This document shows positions 17,003 to 25,309 of a DNA stretch of 64,000 nt, one piece after another. This DNA comes from Planococcus shenhongbingii. Lineage in GTDB: Bacteria > Bacillota > Bacilli > Bacillales_A > Planococcaceae. The position numbers were made by a program, and so were the translations under genes. Position 1 is the first letter of the stretch, and every line of letters starts with the position of its first letter. The stretch is from NCBI RefSeq assembly GCF_030413635.1, contig NZ_CP129235.1, forward strand, positions 248,001-312,000, given 5' to 3'. The notes beneath the pieces are model-generated. The model saw only the letters and a program-made list of their open reading frames with translations, had not been told where the DNA came from and searched no databases.

Positions 17003-18073
17003 TTAATCCATTGCATACAAGCGCTTGAAGCCGTCGAAATGCTTGCCCCAATACTTGTCGCTCAAGCTTGTAATTTGCACACGGTCTCCACCGGCATGGA
17101 TGAATTTATTGTCTCCCAAGTAAATTCCCATGTGAGAGATGCCTGCACGGTAAGTATTGCTGAAGAAGACCAAATCGCCGACTTTCGGATTGCTGACATC
17201 ATATGAACGGGCATCATAGCCGGTTGTATTAGTCCGGGGAAGATTGATGCCAGCTTTGTTGTATACATAATAGATAAATCCGCTGCAGTCGAAACCGCTA
17301 GTTGTAGCGCCGCCCCAGACATATGGTATACCGATCAGTGATGTAGCTGTAGAAACCACTTTCTCTGCCGCTCCTGTTGCCATTACGGTCGGTTTGGAAA
17401 CAGGGGTCGTTTTTGGCTGTGTTGCTACCAAAGAATTATTTACTTTCAGCACTTGGCCAACGCGAATCAAACTTGAACTCAAGTTATTCCAATTCATGAT
17501 TTGTGTAACTGAGATGCCATGGCGATGTGCAATATTGGTCAATGTGTCGCCGCTTGCCACTTTGTATGTGCCGCCGGGTGCTGCAGGAGCAGTTACAGGA
17601 GCTGCTGTTTTTGCGGGAGCCGGAGTTTTTGAAGCAGCTGGTGCTGTCGCTGTTCCGCTTACTTTTAATTTTTGGCCTGGGAAAATCAAGAAATTTGAAA
17701 GGCCATTTAGTTTTTGAAGATCTTTCACAGTGGTCTTATGTAAAGTTGCAATTCGGGATAGCGTATCACCGGATTTCACTATGTAAGAATTCGCTGCACT
17801 CGCAGTTGGTGAAGAAGTGCTTGGTTTGCTGATGGAAGTGGAACTTTTTGCCGGCACCGGAGCTGTTAATTTTAAGGATTGGTTTGGGCGGATAGTATCA
17901 GATGTTAAGTTATTCCACTTTTTAATATTGGCCACCGAGACGTTATTCGTTGAAGCGACTTTCCAAAGAGTATCACCAGGTTTAATCGTGTATGAACTTG
18001 CATCAACATCTGAAACTCCAATAAATAAGGCTAAAGAACTGGTAGCAAGTAGCGAGAAAGCAATCTTCTTCAT
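17003..18073 (-). CDS. Secreted peptidoglycan endopeptidase, three LysM plus NlpC/P60 (LytE/LytF-like)
   Basis: A 356-residue exported wall hydrolase: a signal peptide (about residues 1-25, ending ASS), three LysM domains at roughly 28-70, 97-139 and 169-212 with Ser/Thr/Pro/Ala linkers, and a C-terminal NlpC/P60 domain from about 235. The catalytic Cys263 is in FDCSGF, with His314 (GISHMGIYLG) and His326 (FIHAGG). The layout is that of B. subtilis LytE/LytF/CwlS, D,L-endopeptidases that cut stem peptides during elongation or daughter-cell separation. AAAGGAG precedes the ATG. A WalR-type direct repeat upstream supports WalRK control. Confidence 0.9.
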   Translation of the reverse strand: MKKIAFSLLATSSLALFIGVSDVDASSYTIKPGDTLWKVASTNNVSVANIKKWNNLTSDTIRPNQSLKLTAPVPAKSSTSISKPSTSSPTASAANSYIVKSGDTLSRIATLHKTTVKDLQKLNGLSNFLIFPGQKLKVSGTATAPAASKTPAPAKTAAPVTAPAAPGGTYKVASGDTLTNIAHRHGISVTQIMNWNNLSSSLIRVGQVLKVNNSLVATQPKTTPVSKPTVMATGAAEKVVSTATSLIGIPYVWGGATTSGFDCSGFIYYVYNKAGINLPRTNTTGYDARSYDVSNPKVGDLVFFSNTYRAGISHMGIYLGDNKFIHAGGDRVQITSLSDKYWGKHFDGFKRLYAMD

Positions 18074-18143
18074 TATTATCTCCTTTTAGTACGTTATTTG
18101 TCTGAATATAGTAAAAATATCCTGAATCCTTTGTGTGTAGTTA

Positions 18144-18172
18144 ATTGTATATTTTATCAAATGAATAGGCAA
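18144..18172 (-). promoter_or_regulatory. Promoter of the LysM-NlpC/P60 gene
   Basis: On the minus strand TTGCCT (18167-18172), a 17-base spacer and TACAAT (18144-18149). Confidence 0.55.
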
Positions 18173-18183
18173 TAAGTTTTAAT

Positions 18184-18200
18184 ATTACAATTGTGTTACA
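18184..18200 (-). promoter_or_regulatory. WalR-like direct repeat
   Basis: On the minus strand TGTAAC-N5-TGTAAT fits the WalR (YycF) consensus TGTWAH-N5-TGTWAH exactly. It lies 11 bases upstream of the -35, the position for activation, before a gene of a family (LytE) known to belong to the WalR regulon. Confidence 0.65.
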
Positions 18201-18375
18201 AAGCGAAAGGTCTCAGTTTAAAACCAAGTACTAGGGGGTAATGAGAAGGCTTCGAAGTAATGACAGTCCAGGTTTTCATTCAAGTTCTTGTGTGATTGAA
18301 GGTCCTAGTAAATAGTGGGCAGTTGATACTCAATATGGTAAGTTTGGAATATTAAGAAAAAGGAGGGGGGATGTT

Positions 18376-18771
18376 ATGAAACAGAAATCCTATGATAAAA
18401 CGATTATGGGAGCGCTCGGCATTGAGATGGGAGAGGCAACAGCCGACCGTGTCACAGCGACGATGCCGGTACATGATGCCACCCATCAGCCGATAGGCCT
18501 TTTGCATGGCGGGGCATCGGTTGTTTTAGCGGAAACAGTGGCGAGTTTCGGAACGTGGAATTTAATCGACCAGGAAAACGAAATTGCGGTCGGTTTAGAA
18601 ATAAACGCCAACCATATCCGCGGTAAACAAGAAGGGGTTGTTACGGCTATCGGAACGCCGCTCCATAAAGGCCGCACGACAATGATATGGGACATAAAAA
18701 TCATCGATGAAGAAGAGAAGCTGATTTGTGTATCAAGGTGCACAGTAGCGATTGTTAAAAAAAGCCGATAG
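18376..18771 (+). CDS. Hotdog-fold thioesterase (PaaI / DHNA-CoA thioesterase-like)
   Basis: A 131-residue hotdog thioesterase. HGGASVVLAETVAS (His44, Gly-Gly, Glu53) is the active-site helix of the PaaI/EntH/YuxO group, with VGLEINANHI on the next strand and a closing ICVSRCTVAIV strand. Members hydrolyse acyl- or aryl-CoA thioesters, including 1,4-dihydroxy-2-naphthoyl-CoA in menaquinone synthesis; there are no men genes in this window to decide. The length is normal for the family. Confidence 0.75.
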   Translation: MKQKSYDKTIMGALGIEMGEATADRVTATMPVHDATHQPIGLLHGGASVVLAETVASFGTWNLIDQENEIAVGLEINANHIRGKQEGVVTAIGTPLHKGRTTMIWDIKIIDEEEKLICVSRCTVAIVKKSR

Positions 18772-18925
18772 ATAAAAGGTGGACGGTTCAATGGCGAAAT
18801 TCAGCGTCCTGTTCTTTGTGGTCCGCAGCTAAGAAGGATAGCTTTATACCGTCTGTCCAAAGCTTCCTTGCTTCTTTAAAAGTGGCCAGCGGCTCTCAAT
18901 AGAGGCAAGAAATCTCGTCCGATTA

Positions 18926-18970
18926 AAAAACCTCCAATCCCGCGCTTATTAAAAGGCGGTTGGAGGTTTT
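18926..18970 (-). terminator. Terminator after ogt
   Basis: AAAACCTCCAA pairs with TTGGAGGTTTT, with a partly paired GC-rich interior; on the minus strand it ends in TTTTTT. It may also stop the rightward thioesterase transcript. Confidence 0.65.
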
Positions 18971-18974
18971 CAAA

Positions 18975-19493
18975 TTAATGATGAACTTTATCGGCAGTTT
19001 CCAATTCAAGTAAAAAGCTCTTAAGTTCTAAACCGCCCCGATAACCAGCGATGGTTCCTTTTTTTCCAATAACCCGATGGCAAGGCACGGTGATCAGTAC
19101 AGGGTTGGCACCAATCGCCGTACCGACTGCCCGGACAGCTGCCGGACGCTGGATGCGTGCAGCGATTTCCGAGTAGGAAACGGTCTGGCCGTAAGGGATT
19201 TCTTGGAGAGCTTGCCAGATTTCTTCTTGAAAAGGTGTTCCTTTAACGTCAATGGGCAAGGTGAAAGCAGTTCGGAAGCCATCAAAATAGTCATTCAGTT
19301 CCTGAATATAAGGAGACAGCGCGTCTCGGTTTTCCCGCAGTTCGGCTGTCGGAAACCGTTTATTGATATACTTTTGAAAATCCTCAAATGTTTGGCCTGG
19401 AGAACCGACGTAACAAAGCCCTTTTGAAGTTTTGGCAACATATAACTTCCACTGGCTGTGTTCTAGAATTGACCATTCAATTAAAAGGTTCAT
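18975..19493 (-). CDS. adaB: Methylated-DNA-[protein]-cysteine methyltransferase (AdaB/Ogt)
   Basis: A 172-residue O6-alkylguanine-DNA alkyltransferase. The suicide cysteine Cys138 is in VLITVPCHRVIG; upstream are GTPFQEEIWQAL, IPYGQTVSYSEIA and RAVGTAIGANP, the DNA-binding helix and Asn hinge. It repairs O6-methylguanine and O4-methylthymine. AAAGGAG lies inside the end of adaA, and the two genes overlap by 17 bases, matching the adaA-adaB operon of B. subtilis. Confidence 0.9.
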   Translation of the reverse strand: MNLLIEWSILEHSQWKLYVAKTSKGLCYVGSPGQTFEDFQKYINKRFPTAELRENRDALSPYIQELNDYFDGFRTAFTLPIDVKGTPFQEEIWQALQEIPYGQTVSYSEIAARIQRPAAVRAVGTAIGANPVLITVPCHRVIGKKGTIAGYRGGLELKSFLLELETADKVHH

Positions 19494-20076
19494 GCATGTT
19501 CTCTCCTTTCTTTACCTTTCGTGCTTGCCGGAAACTTGCCGGTGTTTGTCCATTTTTCTTTTTAAATAACGTAATAAAATAAGAGGCATTCGGAAAACCT
19601 GCTAGTCGGCCAACTTCTGCAATTGGATAATCCGTTTCTTCAAGCAGCCAAACTGCTTTTTCAAGGCGCAGCTGCTGGATATACTCCAATGGCGAACTGC
19701 CTTTAAGGCGCTTGAACAATCGCTGCAGATGGTAGGGGCTGCCGTGCGAAATGTCCGCCAGCCGTTCCAATGTAACGGGTTCTGTAAAATGTTCATCGAT
19801 CCACTCGGTAATTTGGCCGATCCATTCTTCGGCCGGCAAATTCAATCCATCCGGTTTGCATCGTTTGCATGGCCTGAAATTTTTGTCCAACGCGGCGTAG
19901 GCATTTTTAAAGATAAGCACATTTTCTTTATTCGGTATACGCGAGCTGCAGGAAGGGCGGCAAAAAATTCTGGTGGTCCGGACTCCATAAAAAAACTTGT
20001 CATCAAATGAGGCGTCATTTTCCATAATGGCTTTCCAGTAGGCAGCAGGAATAGCGGTTGGTTTTTGTTTTGTCAT
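19477..20076 (-). CDS. adaA: Methylphosphotriester-DNA methyltransferase / AraC-type activator AdaA
   Basis: A 199-residue regulator of the adaptive response to alkylation. The N-terminal Ada zinc domain has Cys39 and Cys43 (FCRPSCSSR) and Cys70 and Cys73 (RPCKRCKPD); the first of these accepts the methyl group from phosphotriesters. The rest is an AraC-type double helix-turn-helix (LERLADISHGSPYHLQRLFK, then IAEVGRLAGFPNASYFITLF). Methylation turns such proteins into activators of their own operon, so adaA-adaB is probably autoregulated. Confidence 0.92.
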   Translation of the reverse strand: MTKQKPTAIPAAYWKAIMENDASFDDKFFYGVRTTRIFCRPSCSSRIPNKENVLIFKNAYAALDKNFRPCKRCKPDGLNLPAEEWIGQITEWIDEHFTEPVTLERLADISHGSPYHLQRLFKRLKGSSPLEYIQQLRLEKAVWLLEETDYPIAEVGRLAGFPNASYFITLFKKKNGQTPASFRQARKVKKGENMHEPFN

Positions 20077-20181
20077 GAACCGTTCACCTCTATAAATAGT
20101 ATATACTTTAACGCCGGATAAATAACCTTTTAATGATGGAAAAGCAAGATAACGAAACTCTTAAATAAAGTTTTTTTGACA

Positions 20182-20206
20182 GTTTTATTAAATCGGAATG
20201 GGGAAT
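20182..20206 (+). promoter_or_regulatory. Sigma-B-type promoter
   Basis: GTTTTA (20182-20187), a 13-base spacer and GGGAAT (20201-20206), each one base away from GTTTAA and GGGTAT. It is 25 bases before the start of the small gene at 20231, suggesting general stress control. Confidence 0.5.
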
Positions 20207-20230
20207 AATAAAAGCAAGAGGAGGGATTAC

Positions 20231-20380
20231 ATGGCTAGAGATAAAAACTTGGAAGAACTAAAAGACAGTGTACGGAAACAGGAGTTCAGGGAAGAAATAC
20301 AGGAAGTAAAAGAGCAGACACGTTTTCCTGACGAGCGGCGGGAACAGAATGATTTAGATGATGACAAACAAGAAAAATAA
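20231..20380 (+). CDS. Small hydrophilic protein, probably stress-induced
   Basis: A 49-residue, highly charged protein (MARDKNLEELKDSVRKQ and a Glu/Lys/Asp-rich remainder), without hydrophobic segments and probably helical or disordered. GAGGAGGG precedes the ATG at 20231, a sigma-B-type promoter lies upstream and a strong terminator follows, so it is a complete single-gene unit. I do not recognise the family. Confidence 0.65.
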   Translation: MARDKNLEELKDSVRKQEFREEIQEVKEQTRFPDERREQNDLDDDKQEK

Positions 20381-20394
20381 TATCTTTCATTACA

Positions 20395-20430
20395 CCCTGT
20401 ATGCCGGATTGCCGGCATACAGGGCTTTTT
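20395..20430 (+). terminator. Terminator after the small charged protein
   Basis: Perfect 13-bp stem CCCTGTATGCCGG / CCGGCATACAGGG with a 4-base loop and TTTTT. Confidence 0.85.
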
Positions 20431-20431
20431 G

Positions 20432-20459
20432 TTGAAAAGGTTTATCAGGATGATAGAAT
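20432..20459 (+). promoter_or_regulatory. Promoter of the tryptophan-repeat gene
   Basis: TTGAAA (20432-20437), a 16-base spacer and TAGAAT (20454-20459). Confidence 0.5.
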
Positions 20460-20495
20460 GTACACAATCTATACATAGAAAGTTGAGTGGTTGCC

Positions 20496-21458
20496 ATGTT
20501 CAATTCTTTAAAGGAACTGATGGAAGCGAAAGGATATAAGGATAAACGGGGTGTTCGGTGGAATGAAATCTGCCAGGAAGAAAAACTGTCCGAACCGTTT
20601 ATTCGGGAAAACGAGGACCAAGTCAACTGGAAACTGGTTTCAACATACCAATCACTGACAGAAGACTTTATTAGGGAATTCAGCGATAGGTTATTCTGGG
20701 AGCCGGTTATGGCAGAGCAAAAAGTGTCGGAGCAGTTTATCGAAGAGTTTGCGAAAAAAGAGAAATGGAACCCTGCCAAAGAGAAGTTAAGTAAACGCCA
20801 GTTAAAAACATCGGAACGAGAAAACCGGGATTTTGATGGAACGGTATATTGGACGATTGTTTCAAGGAAACAGGAGTTGTCGAATTCAAAAGGATTATCG
20901 CCTGCGTTCATCGAAAAGCATCAAGAGAAGCTATCGTGGAGTTGCTTATCGCTGTGCCAAACTTTGCCCATGTCATTGATCGACAGGCATTCTGATAAGG
21001 TGGATTGGAATGCGATTACAAGAGTTCAGGCGCTTTCAGAGCGGTTTATCGAAAAACACCGGAGCCGTGTGGAATGGGAAACAATATCTTTCCATCAGGA
21101 CTTGTCGGAGCGCTTCATTAACCGCCACCAGGCAAAAATGAGCTTTATCTCGGCTGAACGTGTGCGCTCGGAAGCTTTTCTGTATACCCATTTGGAAAAA
21201 ATGGATGCCGCTTCTGTGATTGAAAACCAGAACCTCCGGAACGTGAAAAAGTATGAACCGTTCGATGTATATATAGTGGGGAAAAATGGGCATAAAAAAT
21301 ATATTTTGAAATACCATGCCAATGAGCATTTAGAAAATCCAAGCGTACACATAGCGGATGAAGAAGAACTATATGAGCACCTGGAAGAACACGATTTGGA
21401 CAATGTAATAGAGAAAGACTTCCCGGAATTAGGAATGAACAGAGATTTCAGGTTTTAA
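20496..21458 (+). CDS. Protein built of 23-residue tryptophan-anchored repeats
   Basis: A 320-residue protein of unknown function. From residue 22 to about 217 it consists of degenerate repeats that each begin with Trp: W22, W45, W68, W91, W119, W148, W171, W194, with F217 closing. Most are exactly 23 residues; two units (91-147) carry 5-6 extra residues. The unit is W-x-x-I/V-S/T-x-x-Q-x-L-S-E-x-F-I followed by a charged helix and V/L/M-x. Two predicted short helices per unit suggest a solenoid. The C-terminal 90 residues are non-repetitive and acidic. The start could also be the GTG at 20487. No enzyme motif is visible. Confidence 0.75.
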   Translation: MFNSLKELMEAKGYKDKRGVRWNEICQEEKLSEPFIRENEDQVNWKLVSTYQSLTEDFIREFSDRLFWEPVMAEQKVSEQFIEEFAKKEKWNPAKEKLSKRQLKTSERENRDFDGTVYWTIVSRKQELSNSKGLSPAFIEKHQEKLSWSCLSLCQTLPMSLIDRHSDKVDWNAITRVQALSERFIEKHRSRVEWETISFHQDLSERFINRHQAKMSFISAERVRSEAFLYTHLEKMDAASVIENQNLRNVKKYEPFDVYIVGKNGHKKYILKYHANEHLENPSVHIADEEELYEHLEEHDLDNVIEKDFPELGMNRDFRF

Positions 21459-21628
21459 TATAAAATTAACGGAAAAGTTTTAATAATCTATCTATTCATG
21501 GTATAACTTATCTATGAAGGACTTACTTTGGTCGATGCGGTAAGGATTATTTGGATTATATTTGGCGCCATTGTTTTAAATGCGTAATTGCCGGTATAAA
21601 TTTATTTCTTTCTCAAGGAGGAACCATT

Positions 21629-21823
21629 ATGGCGAATATTGGTGCAACGGAATGGATCATAATACTTGTCATCGCTTTGCTCATTTTTGGGCCAGCCAAG
21701 TTGCCGCAGCTAGGCCGTGCTGTTGGAGAAACGCTGAGAGAGTTTAAAAATTCCACTAAAGGAATAATGGGAGACGTGAAAGAAGAGTTTAAAATTGAAG
21801 AAAAGACAGAAAAAGAAAAATAA
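21629..21823 (+). CDS. tatA: Sec-independent translocase subunit TatA (first copy)
   Basis: A 64-residue TatA: a short N-terminus, one membrane helix (WIIILVIALLIF), the [19 protein letters not shown] hinge and amphipathic helix, and a charged tail. CAAGGAGGA precedes the ATG. TatA oligomerises to move folded proteins across the membrane with TatC. A terminator follows, so it is transcribed apart from tatC, 380 bases downstream. A second tatA lies just after tatC. Confidence 0.92.
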   Translation: MANIGATEWIIILVIALLIFGPAKLPQLGRAVGETLREFKNSTKGIMGDVKEEFKIEEKTEKEK

Positions 21824-21844
21824 GCAAGAGACTTGTGAAGGTTA

Positions 21845-21882
21845 AAATAACCGCCCAAAGAAATTGAGGGACGGTTATTTTT
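21845..21882 (+). terminator. Terminator after the first tatA
   Basis: AAATAACCG pairs with CGGTTATTT, then TTT. It resembles the terminator after the second tatA. Confidence 0.7.
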
Positions 21883-22044
21883 GTGCTTTATAAATGTGAA
21901 TTATAAAGAAGAGAGTTCGCAGCAATTATCGACAGCGGCAAGAGAAAGATCTTTTTGCTGCGCGCTGCAAATGCATTTGTTGTTATATTTTGTCATTTTG
22001 TTCACAGCTGCAATTGTTTATTGGAGGAAATACGGGTTAGATGA

Positions 22045-22072
22045 TTTACAAATAGCCCATGTGGAGTATAAT
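22045..22072 (+). promoter_or_regulatory. Promoter of tatC-tatA2
   Basis: TTTACA (22045-22050), a 16-base spacer and a perfect TATAAT (22067-22072), 135 bases before the tatC start. Confidence 0.6.
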
Positions 22073-22206
22073 AACAATTGAATTAAAGAGTAAATCAAAA
22101 TTTTAGTAAGCATGGACGACGATAGATCAGTTTTGTTAAAATACAGCTGTTTTGTAGATGCCCAGTGACTGAATTTTATATTTAGCAAAATAGGTGGTTA
22201 ACAAAT

Positions 22207-22950
22207 ATGGAGCAAGAATATACCGTTGTTGAGCATTTGGCCGAGTTAAGAAAGCGCCTGGTCATTATTGCAGCAGCCTTGATCGTTTCTCTTGGCATCG
22301 GATTTGCCACGGCGACGAAAATGTTAAATTTCATTAAAATGCAGCCTACTGCCGTAAATGTAGAATGGAACGTTTTTGGCTTTACGGACGGCATCATGAT
22401 TTACTTCAAGTGTGCATTGCTGGTGGCTATTTTAATCACATTGCCGATCGCTTTGCATCAAATATGGCTTTTTGTAAAACCGGGATTATCAGAAGCGGAA
22501 GCGAAAGGCACGGTATGGTTCATTCCGGCTTCTTTCTTTTTGTTCCTGGCAGGTGTGAGCTTTAGTTATTTCATTATGTTCCCGATGATGTTGAATTTCT
22601 TATCGGACATTAACCAATCCATTGGGGCGACTGAAACGTATGGGATGAACCAGTATTTCAGTTTTCTGTTTAATCTGGTGATACCGGTGGGCATCGTTTT
22701 TGAAATGCCGATCGTCATTATGTTTTTGACGAAATTGGGGATTGTGACGCCAACATCGTTGCGAAAAATGCGGAAAGTTGCGTATTTTGCGCTTGTGGTA
22801 ATCGGAGTACTCATATCACCTCCGGATTTCATCTCGGATATCCTGATTATCGTCCCGCTTTTTATTTTGTTTGAAATCAGCATTGTCATTTCGAGCTGGA
22901 CGCTGAAACGTTCAAACAAAAGACTTGCAGAAATGGCTTTAAAAGAATAA
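22207..22950 (+). CDS. tatC: Sec-independent translocase subunit TatC
   Basis: A 247-residue, six-helix membrane protein that recognises twin-arginine signal peptides. The N-terminal [11 protein letters not shown] is the signal-binding signature; further conserved stretches are [14 protein letters not shown] [20 protein letters not shown] and [17 protein letters not shown], and the C-terminal [20 protein letters not shown]. Spacing to the second tatA is 28 bases, indicating a tatC-tatA operon. Confidence 0.95.
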   Translation: MEQEYTVVEHLAELRKRLVIIAAALIVSLGIGFATATKMLNFIKMQPTAVNVEWNVFGFTDGIMIYFKCALLVAILITLPIALHQIWLFVKPGLSEAEAKGTVWFIPASFFLFLAGVSFSYFIMFPMMLNFLSDINQSIGATETYGMNQYFSFLFNLVIPVGIVFEMPIVIMFLTKLGIVTPTSLRKMRKVAYFALVVIGVLISPPDFISDILIIVPLFILFEISIVISSWTLKRSNKRLAEMALKE

Positions 22951-22978
22951 TATTACTTACGGACAGGAGGGGAACCTA

Positions 22979-23194
22979 ATGCCAAATATCGGCGTACCAG
23001 GATTAATCTTAATCCTTATCATTGCTTTGATCATTTTTGGGCCAGCTAAATTGCCACAGTTGGGCCGTGCTGCCGGACAAACTTTGAGAGAGTTCAAAAA
23101 CTCGACAAAAGGCATCATAGACGATACACCAGAAGAGACTAAAGTGGTCGAAGAGCCTAACCAAGAAAAACAAGTAGAATTAACGAAAAAATAA
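22979..23194 (+). CDS. tatA: Sec-independent translocase subunit TatA (second copy)
   Basis: A 71-residue TatA paralogue with the same layout as the copy at 21629: a short GVPGL N-terminus, a membrane helix, then [15 protein letters not shown] and [12 protein letters not shown], identical to the first copy over most of the amphipathic helix, with a divergent acidic tail. ACAGGAGGGG precedes the ATG. The similarity extends to the DNA and the downstream hairpin, indicating a local duplication. Confidence 0.92.
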   Translation: MPNIGVPGLILILIIALIIFGPAKLPQLGRAAGQTLREFKNSTKGIIDDTPEETKVVEEPNQEKQVELTKK

Positions 23195-23205
23195 TATCTT
23201 TAATG

Positions 23206-23244
23206 AACCGTCCCTTGCTGATGCGAGGGGCGGTTATTTTTTTT
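23206..23244 (+). terminator. Terminator after the second tatA
   Basis: AACCGTCCCT pairs with AGGGGCGGTT, followed by ATTTTTTTT. Confidence 0.75.
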
Positions 23245-23298
23245 GTTTTTGCAATCAGCGGGTTATAATAAAAGAAAAATTGAAAGTTGGGGGAATGA

Positions 23299-24963
23299 AT
23301 GGCATTGACGGATTTATCGATAGCTACGGATGCAAAAATTTTACCGATACAGGAAATTGCAGAGCGTGCTGGGATTCCAGGCGAAGCTCTTGAACTATAC
23401 GGAAATTATAAAGCAAAAATTAATGTCGATTTAGTGCCGCCTGCAGGAAGCCTTGGAAAAGTCGTATTAGTGACAGCCATCAGCCCGACTCCAGCAGGAG
23501 AAGGGAAATCAACCGTAACGGTAGGGCTTGCTGATGCTTTTAGACAATTGAACGAATCGGTCGTTGTCGCTTTGCGCGAGCCTTCTTTAGGGCCGGTGAT
23601 GGGCGTAAAAGGAGGAGCCACAGGCGGAGGGTTTGCCCAAGTGCTGCCGATGGAAGACATCAACCTCCATTTCACAGGAGACATCCATGCCATCACGTCG
23701 GCAAACAACGCGTTAGCTGCATTTATTGATAACCACTTGCACCAAGGCAACTCTTTGAACATTGATCCTCGGCGCATCACCTGGAAACGGGCACTCGATA
23801 TCAATGACCGGGCGCTTCGCCAAGTGACAATCGGCCTCGGTGGTCCTGCGCAGGGCGTTCCGCGTCAAGACGGTTTTGACATTACCGTTGCTTCTGAAAT
23901 TATGGCCGTATTATGCCTGGCAACTTCTTTGGAAGATTTGAAAGAGCGCCTTGCCCGCATGGTCATCGGTTATACGTATCAAAAAGAGCCTATAACAGTT
24001 CGTGATTTAGGTGTAGAAGGCGCCTTAACGCTATTGCTGAAAGATGCCTTTAAACCTAATCTGGTACAGACCATCGAAGGAACACCGGCAATCATCCACG
24101 GTGGACCGTTTGCTAATATTGCCCATGGCTGCAACTCGCTGATGGCGACGCAAACAGCTAGAAAGCTGGCTGATGTGGTTGTAACGGAAGCCGGCTTTGG
24201 CGCGGATCTGGGTGCTGAGAAATTTATGCACATCAAATCCCGGAAAGGTGGATTTCATCCTGATGCTGTGGTGATCGTGGCAACAGTGCGGGCTTTGAAG
24301 ATGCACGGCGGTGTCGAAAAGAATTCATTGGCAGAAGTGAACCATGATGCAGTGCGGCGCGGCATGGTCAACTTAGCGAAACATGTGGACACCATTCGCC
24401 AATTCGGCATTGAACCGGTCGTGGCGTTAAACCGGTTTATAACAGATACGGAGGAAGAACTGACAGAAATCTTTCACTGGGCTGAGACAGAAGGCGTGAA
24501 AATTGCTTTGACAAATGTTTGGGAACAAGGCGGTAAAGGCGGGCTCGCTCTGGCGAAGCTTGTAAAGCAAGAATTGGAGCGCCCTACAGACTTTGCCCAT
24601 CTTTATGACGAAGCCGATTCTGTAGAAGAAAAGCTCCGTACTATTGTGCAGAAAGTGTACGGAGGTGCGGATGTCCAGTTAACGGACAGTGCTCAAAAGC
24701 AATTAGTGGAGTTGAAGAAATATGGCTGGGATGCTTTGCCGATCTGCATGGCAAAAACCCAATATTCATTGTCCGACCAGCCGAAACTGCTTGGCCGTCC
24801 GGAAGGATTTACGATTACGATACGCGAGATTATACCGAAACTCGGCGCAGGTTTCCTGGTTTGCTTAACAGGTGACATCATGACGATGCCCGGTTTGCCG
24901 AAGCAGCCGGCTGCTTTGAAAATGGATGTAGGAGCAGACGGAGAAGCGATCGGTTTGTTTTAA
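23299..24963 (+). CDS. fhs: Formate-tetrahydrofolate ligase
   Basis: A 554-residue 10-formyl-THF synthetase (formate + THF + ATP). [18 protein letters not shown] near residue 63 is the ATP-binding loop; [19 protein letters not shown] and [17 protein letters not shown] are highly conserved family blocks, as is [14 protein letters not shown]. It feeds one-carbon units into purine and fMet-tRNA synthesis. It is monocistronic with its own terminator. Confidence 0.95.
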   Translation: MALTDLSIATDAKILPIQEIAERAGIPGEALELYGNYKAKINVDLVPPAGSLGKVVLVTAISPTPAGEGKSTVTVGLADAFRQLNESVVVALREPSLGPVMGVKGGATGGGFAQVLPMEDINLHFTGDIHAITSANNALAAFIDNHLHQGNSLNIDPRRITWKRALDINDRALRQVTIGLGGPAQGVPRQDGFDITVASEIMAVLCLATSLEDLKERLARMVIGYTYQKEPITVRDLGVEGALTLLLKDAFKPNLVQTIEGTPAIIHGGPFANIAHGCNSLMATQTARKLADVVVTEAGFGADLGAEKFMHIKSRKGGFHPDAVVIVATVRALKMHGGVEKNSLAEVNHDAVRRGMVNLAKHVDTIRQFGIEPVVALNRFITDTEEELTEIFHWAETEGVKIALTNVWEQGGKGGLALAKLVKQELERPTDFAHLYDEADSVEEKLRTIVQKVYGGADVQLTDSAQKQLVELKKYGWDALPICMAKTQYSLSDQPKLLGRPEGFTITIREIIPKLGAGFLVCLTGDIMTMPGLPKQPAALKMDVGADGEAIGLF

Positions 24964-24967
24964 AGGA

Positions 24968-25003
24968 AAAAGCCCAAAAGCTGTTGAGCTTTTGGGCTTT
25001 TTT
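24968..25003 (+). terminator. Terminator after fhs
   Basis: Perfect 13-bp stem AAAGCCCAAAAGC / GCTTTTGGGCTTT with a 6-base loop and T run. Confidence 0.85.
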
Positions 25004-25071
25004 GATTTTGGATGCTGACTTGCTCGTATGGGAGAGGAAGCCGCTCATAACCACATAAAGGAGGTGATCAA

Positions 25072-25293
25072 ATGGATCATCGGATTTCCATCATTGATTA
25101 TGCGGAGCGGGGAAGCTCTCTTTACATTCAATTGGACATATGGGATGCGCAAACAGGAAAAAGACATCAGGAAGAAGTCCGCTTCTTGGCTGAACTGCTT
25201 TATGGCGAACTGGTACATGCTGAAAAATCTCCTTTATCGGAAAGCTGTCGTATGGTTGTCATAGAATATTTAAAAAACCACTTCAATCGCTGA
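25072..25293 (+). CDS. Small protein of unknown function (73 residues)
   Basis: A soluble, mixed-charge protein (MDHRISIIDYAERGSSLYI and so on) with an unusually strong ribosome site, AAGGAGGTGATC, which is nearly perfectly complementary to the 16S 3' end. The stop codon lies inside the hairpin it shares with the convergent gene. I do not recognise the family. The upstream GTG frame starting at 25028 in another phase is a shadow. Confidence 0.65.
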   Translation: MDHRISIIDYAERGSSLYIQLDIWDAQTGKRHQEEVRFLAELLYGELVHAEKSPLSESCRMVVIEYLKNHFNR

Positions 25294-25303
25294 AGTGGCT
25301 TTT
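25274..25303. terminator. Bidirectional terminator
   Basis: CCACTTCA / TGAAGTGG with a 5-base loop. T runs on both strands serve the small gene and the convergent aldolase gene. Confidence 0.65.
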
Positions 25304-25309
25304 ATGTGC

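Larger units (their letters stand above)
18074..18375. other. Spacer between the wall hydrolase and thioesterase genes
   Basis: It contains the leftward promoter (18144-18172) and WalR-like site (18184-18200). From 18205 to 18360 I see no gene or clear structure; AAAGGAGGGG before 18376 is the thioesterase ribosome site. Confidence 0.6.
21824..22206. other. Spacer between tatA and tatC
   Basis: It holds the tatA terminator (21845-21882) and a tatC promoter (22045-22072). An open frame from TTG 21881 to 22081 contains one hydrophobic stretch but overlaps the promoter and lacks a ribosome site, so it is not called. Otherwise nothing is recognised. Confidence 0.6.

Noticed and set aside
21881..22081. 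66-codon frame with a hydrophobic stretch between tatA and tatC
   Set aside because: It starts at TTG inside the tatA terminator, lacks a ribosome site and covers the TTTACA-N16-TATAAT promoter of tatC.
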